A program made the position numbers and the translations under genes. A stretch of 11,468 nt of DNA from Synechococcales cyanobacterium PMM_0073 (GTDB lineage: Bacteria; Cyanobacteriota; Cyanobacteriia; Elainellales; Elainellaceae), in contig CASBQH010000397.1 of assembly GCA_949127695.1 (NCBI GenBank), forward strand, positions 1 to 11,468, written 5' to 3'. Of the stretch, positions 6,298 through 11,468 are shown piece after piece. The notes beneath the pieces were generated by a model that was given only the letters and a program-made list of their open reading frames with translations, made no database searches and was not told the origin of the DNA. Every line of letters starts with the position of its first letter. Position 1 is the first letter of the stretch.

Positions 6298-6846
6298 CTA
6301 CGATGTCGCTTGCAGTTCGTCTAATTTAGCTAACACTTCTTTGCTATGCACATTTGGACTCACGCCCAAGAAAATAGCCGCCAGCTTGCCGAGCGGATTG
6401 ACAATATAGGTATGCCTGAGAGCGCTATAGCCTAGCCAGGAGCCATAGGCTTTGCTGACTGCGCCATCGACATCGGCCAAGAGCGGAAACTTCAGCCCTT
6501 CTGAGTCACAGAAGTCGGCGTGAGAATCCACATCATCGACGCTGATGCCCAAAATTTGCGTATTTTTGGCCAGATACTTCGGCAAATCCTGCTGAAACCG
6601 CCGCGCTTCTAGGGTACAGCCAGAGGTAAAGTCTTTGGGGTAGAAATAAACCACCACCCACTGACCGCGATAGTCGGCTAGCGCAATATCACTCCCGCCA
6701 TTCGAGGGCAGCGTAAAATCAGGGGCAGGCTGATTTAACTCTGGCTGGACTCCACCCATCGCCCATGCAGATGGACTGCCTAGCACCATGAGACTTGCCG
6801 GTAAAACAGCGGCAGCTTTCAAAAACGCACGACGGGAAGCTTGCAT
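6298..6846 (-). CDS. PrxQ/BCP-type peroxiredoxin with Tat signal peptide
   Basis: The 182-residue protein is a thiol peroxidase of the AhpC/TSA fold that reduces H2O2 or alkyl hydroperoxides. The N-terminus, SRRAFLK (4-10) followed by a hydrophobic stretch and AWA at 27-29, is a twin-arginine signal, so the folded enzyme should go to the periplasm or thylakoid lumen. The core begins at PAPDFTLPSNGG (40-51). The PxxxTxxC active site is YPKDFTSGCT with peroxidatic Cys77, and Arg144 in LRHTYIV is the likely active-site Arg. The usual PrxQ resolving Cys, five residues after Cys77, is Arg82 here. Cys113 (DFCDSEG) in the next helix is the only other cysteine and may resolve instead. The spacing to the M28 gene (31 bp) suggests an operon in which this gene is first. 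No clear Shine-Dalgarno precedes the ATG. Confidence 0.88.
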   Translation of the reverse strand: MQASRRAFLKAAAVLPASLMVLGSPSAWAMGGVQPELNQPAPDFTLPSNGGSDIALADYRGQWVVVYFYPKDFTSGCTLEARRFQQDLPKYLAKNTQILGISVDDVDSHADFCDSEGLKFPLLADVDGAVSKAYGSWLGYSALRHTYIVNPLGKLAAIFLGVSPNVHSKEVLAKLDELQATS

Positions 6847-6919
6847 AGGTTAAAGAGATTACAACCAAGATTTCTAATAAAAGTTTACATAAGTTTCTGC
6901 TGCCCAACCCGGTAGCCGC

Positions 6920-6948
6920 AAAAAAGGACGCAGCTTAGCCACGTCCTT
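6920..6948 (-). terminator. Intrinsic terminator of the fasciclin gene
   Basis: Read on the minus strand, AAGGACG - 11-base loop - CGTCCTT is followed at once by a run of T (six T in all, overlapping the stem end). It begins 36 bp after the fasciclin stop and separates that gene from the downstream peroxiredoxin. Confidence 0.8.
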
Positions 6949-6984
6949 AAACGCCTCAGCGATTCAGTCGCCAAGCCCAGAGTT

Positions 6985-7773
6985 CTACGGGCTAGGAGGC
7001 AGCATCACTTGGTCAATGGCATGAATGACGCCATTGGTGGCCATGATGTCAGGCTGAAGCACCGTCACATCATTCACTTTAACTGAGCCATCTGCCGTGG
7101 TGACGGTGATGGTTGAACCTTCGACAGAAGTCAGGTCGCCCGCTTCTAGTTGGCTAGAAGGATAAGCACCGGCCACCACATGGTATTTGAGCAATTTCAC
7201 CAGAGTTTCGCGGTTTTCGGGCTTCATTAGCTCCTCGACTGTTCCGGCAGGCAGCGCCTCAAATGCCGCATTAGTTGGGGCAAATACGGTAAAGGGGCCT
7301 TGGCCTTGCAGCACTTCAGTTAGCTCAGCTTCGGTCAAAGCCGCAACCAATGTTGTGAAGGTATCGCTGGCGGCAGCGACTTCAGTGATGGTGCCTGTGG
7401 CGGCAGCCGTTTGCGGAGTCATGGGCGAATCTGGCGTCTGAGCTTCAGGCATCGCCGGACTGGTTGGGGGGATCGAAGTTCCGGGTACAGAAGTTCCGGG
7501 TGCGGAAGTTCCGGGTACAGTCTCTGGCGTGGTGGGCATAGCGGGCGCAGTCGGCATAGCGGGCGCAGTTGGCTTGGGCGCTCCAACCGCTGGAGCTTGA
7601 AGGGTTGGCGTTTCGATCGTGGGCGCTTGTGCCGTTGGAGCAACAGGGATCGCGGGGTTGCCCGCTGCTGACAGAGCCGCAGCCGCTAGAGCTGCACTAG
7701 CCGTTAGACCGACTAGACCTAGACGCCGGACTGCTTTCGGCTGATTGCCGCTGGTTAGGTTGAATGAATTCAT
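6985..7773 (-). CDS. Secreted fasciclin (FAS1) domain protein
   Basis: The 262-residue protein has a signal peptide (basic RR at 16-17, hydrophobic 19-37), a long Pro/Thr/Ala/Ser linker (about 40-125) and one FAS1 domain (127-258). Hallmarks are the H1 box GPFTVFAPTNAAF (159-171), the central YH pair LLKYHVV (195-201) and the H2 box TNGVIHAIDQVMLP (246-259). FAS1 proteins are adhesion or cell-surface modules; this one should be exported, and the Pro-rich linker would hold the domain away from the membrane or wall. The frame is open further upstream to 7827, but the ATG at 7773 has GGAGG nine bases before it and gives a normal signal peptide, so I chose it. The linker holds several tandem DNA repeats. 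The gene is divergent from the GST gene and has its own terminator, so it is probably monocistronic. Confidence 0.9.
   Translation of the reverse strand: MNSFNLTSGNQPKAVRRLGLVGLTASAALAAAALSAAGNPAIPVAPTAQAPTIETPTLQAPAVGAPKPTAPAMPTAPAMPTTPETVPGTSAPGTSVPGTSIPPTSPAMPEAQTPDSPMTPQTAAATGTITEVAAASDTFTTLVAALTEAELTEVLQGQGPFTVFAPTNAAFEALPAGTVEELMKPENRETLVKLLKYHVVAGAYPSSQLEAGDLTSVEGSTITVTTADGSVKVNDVTVLQPDIMATNGVIHAIDQVMLPPSP
7475..7519 (-). repeat. Three 15-bp tandem units in the fasciclin linker
   Basis: GAAGTTCCGGGTACA occurs three times in a row; the middle copy differs at two bases. The units encode VPGTS-APGTS-VPGTS in the Pro/Thr-rich linker. Confidence 0.9.
7532..7567 (-). repeat. Two 18-bp tandem units in the fasciclin linker
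   Basis: GTGGGCATAGCGGGCGCA (7532-7549) is followed by a copy with one mismatch (7550-7567). They encode the repeated PTAPAM hexapeptide, a second and independent expansion within the same linker. Confidence 0.9.
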
Positions 7774-7782
7774 CAAAACTAT

Positions 7783-7787
7783 CCTCC
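7783..7787 (-). promoter_or_regulatory. Shine-Dalgarno that sets the fasciclin start
   Basis: GGAGG on the minus strand ends nine bases before the ATG at 7773. No such site precedes the upstream in-frame codon at 7827, which decides the start. Confidence 0.75.
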
Positions 7788-7826
7788 GTTTTGTTGCACC
7801 GTGAACGAGATCGGCATCGTAAAGCA

Positions 7827-7832
7827 ATTATG
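7827..7832 (-). promoter_or_regulatory. Candidate -10 box for the fasciclin gene
   Basis: CATAAT on the minus strand matches TATAAT at five of six bases and would give a leader of about 45 bases. No good -35 box is seen at the right spacing, so confidence is low. The gap 7774-8120 as a whole contains no supportable gene. Confidence 0.25.
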
Positions 7833-8008
7833 AAGTTGCCTTTCAGCCCATGACGTTTTGATTAAAGTTGGGTTCCTGAACTTGACATTGGAAGTTTTGA
7901 TGAGTAGGGGAAAAGACCTTATGAAATCCTGAACAGTCGGACTAAGCTTCCATATCTCTCACGGCAGATAGAAGCGCTGCTGACTCAAGATCATTTCAAG
8001 TTGTCAGG

Positions 8009-8021
8009 CAGCAAGTTGCTG
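8009..8021. repeat. Short palindrome in the fasciclin/GST divergent gap
   Basis: CAGCAA-G-TTGCTG is a perfect inverted repeat with a one-base centre, 100 bp upstream of the GST gene. It has the form of a small operator. No regulator gene adjoins it. Confidence 0.35.
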
Positions 8022-8109
8022 GGTTTATCTGGCTTGTTCCCTGCGAGGCTTGGGTTCTCTGGCGATCTGCTGTACCGTAAATAGGCTTGCCAAGAAGCCC
8101 GCAATTCTT

Positions 8110-8114
8110 AGGAG
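8110..8114 (+). promoter_or_regulatory. Shine-Dalgarno of the GST-like gene
   Basis: AGGAG ends six bases before the ATG at 8121 and supports that start. It is the better of the two ribosome sites for this gene pair, since the downstream transporter has none. Confidence 0.7.
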
Positions 8115-8120
8115 ACTGTC

Positions 8121-8921
8121 ATGATCGAGCTATACCAATTCGAGCTATCGCACTACTGCGAGAAAATTCGCCTGATCCTAGACTACAAAGGCTTGCCCTA
8201 CCGCAAAATTGAAGTAACCCCAGGAATTGGACAGCTAGATCTGTACAAGCTCTCTGGTCAACGTCAGGTGCCGGTACTTAAAGACGGCGCAGAGGTGATT
8301 GCCGACTCTACCGCCATCGCCAAATACCTCGACCAGCGTTACCCAGAGCGGCCAATTCTGCCAGCTGACCCCAAGCAGCGCGCCCTTTGCCTGATCCTGG
8401 AAGAATGGGCAGACGAGTCGATTGGCTTAACTGCTCGCAAGGCCATGCTGGGGGTGTTTAGCCAGAACCCCACCTTCCGCAAGGCGCTACTGCCAAGTTC
8501 GACACCCGATTTTCTAAAGAATCTGGTGGAAGCTGTGCCGCGTGAAGCGCTGGACGTGCTGGGCATGGGCACAGGCTTTGGCCCCGATGCCGTCAAGGCG
8601 GCGCGGCAAACCATGCAGCAAAACTTAGAGTCACTCACAGTGCTGCTGCAAGACAGCTCTTATCTGCTGGGGGATGAACCAACTCTGGCTGATTTTGCCG
8701 TGGCGGGCATGACGATGTATGTCAAGTTTCCAGCGGGCGGCTACCTGAATATTCCTGAAGCGCTCAAGGGCATGGGGGTTCCCGGCTTGGCCGACAATCC
8801 GGCCTATGCGCTGTTTTGGGCTTGGCGGGATCGGCTCTACATGACCTATCGCAAAGTCGGCATTCCTAGCGAGCCTGCTTCCACTCCCGGCTCTCGACCC
8901 ACTTCGATCAGCATCGATTAA
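8121..8921 (+). CDS. Glutathione S-transferase-family protein (Cys-type N-terminal domain)
   Basis: The 266-residue protein has a thioredoxin-fold N-terminal domain (1-78): ELYQFELSHYCEKIRLIL with Ser10 and Cys13 at the glutathione site, then QVPVLKDG (Pro51 is the usual cis-Pro), and ADSTAIAKYLDQRYP, where the family usually has ES.AI. The helical C-terminal domain (about 85-245) ends with the N-capping motif SYLLGDEPTLADFAVAG. The SxxC-E-K arrangement points to a glutaredoxin-like or omega/PGES2-like thiol chemistry and not to a Tyr/Ser-type transferase; its substrate is unknown. Length is above the typical 200-220, with an insert around 110-160 and a Ser/Pro-rich tail (250-266). It starts a two-gene unit with the DMT transporter, whose ATG lies three bases after this stop. 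Divergent from the fasciclin gene. Confidence 0.85.
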   Translation: MIELYQFELSHYCEKIRLILDYKGLPYRKIEVTPGIGQLDLYKLSGQRQVPVLKDGAEVIADSTAIAKYLDQRYPERPILPADPKQRALCLILEEWADESIGLTARKAMLGVFSQNPTFRKALLPSSTPDFLKNLVEAVPREALDVLGMGTGFGPDAVKAARQTMQQNLESLTVLLQDSSYLLGDEPTLADFAVAGMTMYVKFPAGGYLNIPEALKGMGVPGLADNPAYALFWAWRDRLYMTYRKVGIPSEPASTPGSRPTSISID

Positions 8922-8924
8922 TCA

Positions 8925-9809
8925 ATGGCTTTTCGCGGTGAGTTGGCAGCACTGGCAGCCGCTCTGTTCTGGGCGGTTGCTTCGTTTATTTACGCCAGAT
9001 TAGGCAAACAAGTTTCGGCAATTTGGCTCAACTTTGCTAAAAGTCTGATTGCGATCGGTCTAATTGGGCTGACGCTCTGGCTGAGTCAAGCCGCCTTGCC
9101 GTCGCTGAACTTAGGGCAGCTGAGCCTGCTGGCTTTGAGCGGGGCTGTCGGGATTGGCCTGGGCGATTCGGTATTTTTTGCGGCTCTGCGCGAGCTGGGA
9201 GCTAGAAGGGCGCTGCTGTTAGAGGCCGTTTCACCGCCCTTGGCCGCGATCTTGGCGCAGGTATTTTTGCAAGAGCGTCTAGAGCCATCGGCCTGGGCTG
9301 GAATTTTGCTGACTGTCGGCGGCGTGGCCTGGGTAATTGCTGAGCGCGAGCCAGATCGGGCAAATATTCGACTGAGGCTGGGCGTGAGTTTGGGGTTGCT
9401 GGCGGCATTGGCACAGGCAGTTGGCGTCGTGCTGTCGCGGGCAATTTTGGTGCAGACGACGATCAGCCCGCTCTGGAGCAGCTTGATTCGGCTGACGGCT
9501 GGGGCGCTGCTGCTGTTGCCCTATCTGCTGATCAAAATGCCTCAGAGCCTGCTGCAACCGCTGCACTCAAGGCGGTTTTTGCTGGGGCTGATGGCCGCCT
9601 CGCTCACGGGCACTTATCTAGGCGTTTGGCTCCAGCAGACGGCGCTGAAGTTTACCGCCACTGGTATTGCCCAAGCCCTGACGGCCACTAGCCCGCTATT
9701 TGTGCTGCCGATTGCGGTGATCACGGGTGAGCGGGTCAGTCTACGGGCGGTTTTGGGCGCGCTGGTGGCTCTGGCGGGCGTCTGGCTGCTGTTTTGGGCG
9801 GGGCGCTAA
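8925..9809 (+). CDS. EamA/DMT-superfamily transporter
   Basis: The 294-residue protein has about ten hydrophobic segments in two homologous five-helix EamA halves (about 6-138 and 150-292). The halves end alike: LQERLEPSAWAGILLTVGGV (115-134) and TGERVSLRAVLGALVALAGV (267-286). Members of the drug/metabolite transporter superfamily move amino acids, nucleotide precursors or other small metabolites across the cytoplasmic membrane; the substrate cannot be told from sequence. The start follows the GST stop by three bases and has no Shine-Dalgarno, so it is probably translated by coupling to the GST gene. This suggests a joint role, perhaps export of a thiol conjugate, but that is inference. Transcription should end at the hairpin at 9833-9855. 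Confidence 0.9.
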   Translation: MAFRGELAALAAALFWAVASFIYARLGKQVSAIWLNFAKSLIAIGLIGLTLWLSQAALPSLNLGQLSLLALSGAVGIGLGDSVFFAALRELGARRALLLEAVSPPLAAILAQVFLQERLEPSAWAGILLTVGGVAWVIAEREPDRANIRLRLGVSLGLLAALAQAVGVVLSRAILVQTTISPLWSSLIRLTAGALLLLPYLLIKMPQSLLQPLHSRRFLLGLMAASLTGTYLGVWLQQTALKFTATGIAQALTATSPLFVLPIAVITGERVSLRAVLGALVALAGVWLLFWAGR

Positions 9810-9829
9810 AAAACCTACAAAATCCCAAT

Positions 9830-9855
9830 AAAAAAGTAGGGAAGCTCCCTACTTT
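9830..9855 (-). terminator. Strong intrinsic terminator of psaD, shared with the converging transporter gene
   Basis: AAAGTAGGGA - AGC - TCCCTACTTT is a perfect 10-bp stem with a three-base loop. On the minus strand it is followed by T (six T in total, 9835-9830), 25 bp after the psaD stop. On the plus strand the following T-tract is only three bases, so it may stop the transporter transcript less well. Confidence 0.88.
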
Positions 9856-9880
9856 AATCAGATGCTCAAATTAAAAGAGC

Positions 9881-10309
9881 TTAAGGATCGGTGGTCTTCT
9901 TGCCCGTGAACTTGACAGTCGCAGGCTGCGGATTTTCGCCGATGCTGCGAGGCAAGGTGTTGATTGCCGTGCGGCCTTCGTTCACCTTCTCAGGGAAAAC
10001 GCCATCTGCCGGGTGCAGATATTGGGTTTCGCCGCTGGGATAGATCCGATAGATTTTAAAATCCTCGATCTTGGGCTTGAACTTGGTGCGGAGCTGAGCG
10101 CCGAGCGCCAAGCACTGCTCTTTGCGCGCCAGATACAGCAGGTTCTCACCTGACTGCATCGTGGCCGCACCGCCAGTCGGCATCTCAAACACCTGGTCTT
10201 TAGAACTTGTCCAGGTGATTGCGTATTTTTCTTCTTCTTCTGCCTTGCTCAGCAGCCCGCCGGTGCTGCCGCCGAAAATGGGAGTCTTTCCAGTAAGAGT
10301 TTCTGCCAT
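9881..10309 (-). CDS. psaD: Photosystem I reaction-centre subunit II (PsaD)
   Basis: PsaD is a stromal/cytoplasmic-face subunit of photosystem I that helps dock ferredoxin and stabilises PsaC. The 142-residue product matches the family along its length: [15 protein letters not shown] (10-24), [10 protein letters not shown] (26-35), [13 protein letters not shown] (39-51), [20 protein letters not shown] (55-74), KFKPKI (76-81), [15 protein letters not shown] (86-100) and [14 protein letters not shown] (102-115), which includes the Lys of the ferredoxin-docking region (Lys108, the Lys106 of Synechocystis numbering). Only this ATG gives the usual length of about 140. The frame is open upstream to 10435 through a TTG, but those residues do not look like PsaD and I reject the extension. 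No strong Shine-Dalgarno is seen. The gap to the upstream gene is 140 bp and should contain the promoter; I see no convincing boxes there. Confidence 0.97.
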   Translation of the reverse strand: MAETLTGKTPIFGGSTGGLLSKAEEEEKYAITWTSSKDQVFEMPTGGAATMQSGENLLYLARKEQCLALGAQLRTKFKPKIEDFKIYRIYPSGETQYLHPADGVFPEKVNEGRTAINTLPRSIGENPQPATVKFTGKKTTDP

Positions 10310-10449
10310 AAATCGTACTCTGAATTCGTTCTCGGAACGTTTTGCTGGAATCCTATCATCGCCGCTGACCCCATATTGATCTTTGGTGATGATCTGTAAC
10401 AGTTCTTCAGGAAAGTTGGTTTGCCGATCAGCCAAATTTCTGGACGAGG

Positions 10450-11468
10450 CTAGTCTACATAGGGGATCAACTGAAGCGATCCCAGCCCCAAATCCTGCTC
10501 AGAAATGGCCTGAGTTTCAAATAGCGCCATCATGTCGTTGAGCTGCGGATTGCCTCGCGAAGCGCCTTTGAGTCCCCGCGCAATTACCAGTCCGCAGAAG
10601 CCTTTGGTTTTCTTGCAGCGCTGATCCCACTTTTTGCGCGCCTGAATATGCACCGGATCTTGCTCATAAAACTCGCCAAACAGATGCAGCTCGCCGTCTT
10701 GGGTCTCCAAAATGCCGAGGTCATACTGCTCTTCAGACAGCGGATCTTCGCCCGGATTAAAGCAAATTGACTTGAGTCCGCCCGCCGCCTGGAGTTCTTC
10801 AATCAGCGCCTTGGCTTTGGGGCGCGAGGTTTGAATCAAGATCACTGGAAAGCCATCTGTGCCGCGCGTGAAGCTGTCTGCAACGGGCTGATGCGACTCA
10901 ACCACCTGTCGCAGTACGTCAAAGGTTTCCCAGGGCATTGCGCCTAAGCTATAGAACGCATCATCTGGAATCAAATCATTATGCAAGACCGGCAGATCCA
11001 GACCCGGTTCCGAGTCATCCTCGCCCATCGACATTTCAAATAGCTCGGTAGCCACCTCAGGCAGCGTTGAAACCTTGACGCTGACAGTCGCTTTGGGGGC
11101 TTTAGGAGTTTTAGGAGCTTTGGCGGCCTTGGCTTTGCCCAACTGCTGCTCAAGCAAACCACCCGGCAAACCACCCGGCGAACCGTCTGAGAGATGCTCC
11201 GGATTCGGGATGCGGTAGCGGCTGCTGAGCGCCGGAAAGTCCTCGACATCCAGCTTGGGCAGATGCTGTTGAAAGAAGCGCTGTAAGGCCGTCAGCGCCA
11301 CCAGCAGCAGGCGAGCTTCTTCTTCGTAGAGCACAGGCCGCATCCCTTCGAGCGGATGCAGATTGCCGAAGCTGGGACGCACGCCGGTTTGGCCAAACAG
11401 CTGGAGGATCGGATCATCTGGATCGTCATCGGGTTCTGGGTCGAGGTCAGGCTCTAGCTGGTCAAAGG
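10450..11468 (-). CDS. Conserved cyanobacterial protein of unknown function upstream of psaD (N-terminus off right edge)
   Basis: The frame is open from the TAG at 10450 to the right edge (338 visible residues), so the true start is outside the window and the internal GTG at 11382 is not it. The visible N-terminus is very acidic ([19 protein letters not shown]) and then helical around [21 protein letters not shown] low-complexity linker rich in Gly/Pro/Lys/Ala (about 95-130) follows, with SPGGLPGG and [10 protein letters not shown]. The C-terminal domain (about 195-335) has [59 protein letters not shown] and [18 protein letters not shown] recognise this as a conserved cyanobacterial domain, possibly that filed as DUF6930, but recall is not certain. 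No function can be given. There is no membrane segment, so it is probably cytoplasmic. Confidence 0.7.
   Translation of the reverse strand, partial: FDQLEPDLDPEPDDDPDDPILQLFGQTGVRPSFGNLHPLEGMRPVLYEEEARLLLVALTALQRFFQQHLPKLDVEDFPALSSRYRIPNPEHLSDGSPGGLPGGLLEQQLGKAKAAKAPKTPKAPKATVSVKVSTLPEVATELFEMSMGEDDSEPGLDLPVLHNDLIPDDAFYSLGAMPWETFDVLRQVVESHQPVADSFTRGTDGFPVILIQTSRPKAKALIEELQAAGGLKSICFNPGEDPLSEEQYDLGILETQDGELHLFGEFYEQDPVHIQARKKWDQRCKKTKGFCGLVIARGLKGASRGNPQLNDMMALFETQAISEQDLGLGSLQLIPYVD
11101..11184 (-). repeat. Tandem repeats in the linker of the protein upstream of psaD
   Basis: CAAACCACCCGG occurs twice in a row (11155-11178) with a partial third copy (CGAACC), giving GLPG-type units. TTTAGGAGT/TTTAGGAGC (11101-11118) is a separate 9-bp pair behind the KTPKAPK stretch. 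Both are in frame. Confidence 0.8.

Noticed and set aside
6884..6901. HLR1 (RpaB) element upstream of the peroxiredoxin gene
   Set aside because: One half-site (TTTACATA) is present but the second half matches at only a few positions. A single GTTACA upstream of psaD fails in the same way.
7411..7671. Gly/Arg/Ser-rich plus-strand open frame opposite the fasciclin linker
   Set aside because: It is an antisense by-product of the repetitive Pro/Thr linker codons.
7774..7827. Fasciclin protein starting 18 codons further upstream
   Set aside because: GGAGG lies at the right distance from the ATG at 7773 only, and the longer form would put charged residues ahead of an otherwise normal signal peptide.
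7882..7910. Perfect TTGACA (7882-7887) as the -35 of a GST promoter
   Set aside because: At 16-18 bp spacing there is only TAGGGG-like sequence, and the site lies more than 230 bp from the gene.
10310..10435. N-terminally extended PsaD of 184 residues starting at a TTG
   Set aside because: PsaD is about 140 residues and its family start is the ATG at 10309; the extension has no PsaD similarity and no ribosome site.

Overview
The window is chromosomal DNA from a cyanobacterium. The decisive marker is a complete psaD gene for photosystem I subunit II. It is supported by a TamB/TIC236-type envelope protein, a stand-alone DUF1400 domain, an acidic protein of cyanobacterial type next to psaD, and a small protein with a cyanobacterial-looking helix-turn-helix segment. 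G+C is moderately high and I saw no complete HIP1 octamer (GCGATCGC). I cannot name the genus. No rRNA, tRNA, CRISPR array, transposase or phage gene was seen.

Layout from left to right. Positions 1-2415 (minus) hold the N-terminal 805 codons of a TamB-like protein that runs off the left edge. A 294-bp divergent gap with several small inverted repeats leads to a secreted DUF1400 protein (2710-3315, plus). A minus-strand block follows: a VTT/TVP38-type membrane protein (3335-4090), an unrecognised membrane protein (4192-4704), a small membrane-plus-HTH protein (4836-5177), an exported M28 metallopeptidase (5289-6266) and a Tat-exported PrxQ-like peroxiredoxin (6298-6846). The peroxiredoxin lies 31 bp upstream of the peptidase and probably shares its transcript. 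A fasciclin (FAS1) secreted protein (6985-7773, minus) ends in a clear intrinsic terminator.

After a 347-bp divergent gap come two plus-strand genes 3 bp apart: a glutathione S-transferase-like protein (8121-8921) and an EamA/DMT transporter (8925-9809). A strong hairpin then terminates the converging psaD gene (9881-10309, minus). Upstream of psaD lies the 3' part of a conserved acidic protein (10450 to the right edge, minus).

Most of the proteins act in the envelope or beyond it (TamB, DUF1400, VTT, M28, Tat-exported peroxiredoxin, fasciclin, DMT). No single pathway joins them, and I do not see a clearly new multi-gene system. The most distinctive feature is a recurring pattern: near-perfect, in-frame tandem micro-duplications with 12-, 15- or 18-bp periods occur in six separate genes, mostly in signal-peptide, linker or N-terminal tail regions. 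In the small 113-residue protein the 15-bp array even runs upstream past the start codon. Other points worth a second look are a PrxQ-type peroxiredoxin lacking the usual resolving cysteine, a VTT protein with His where the family usually has Arg, and start-codon choices for psaD and the fasciclin gene that differ from the longest open frame.
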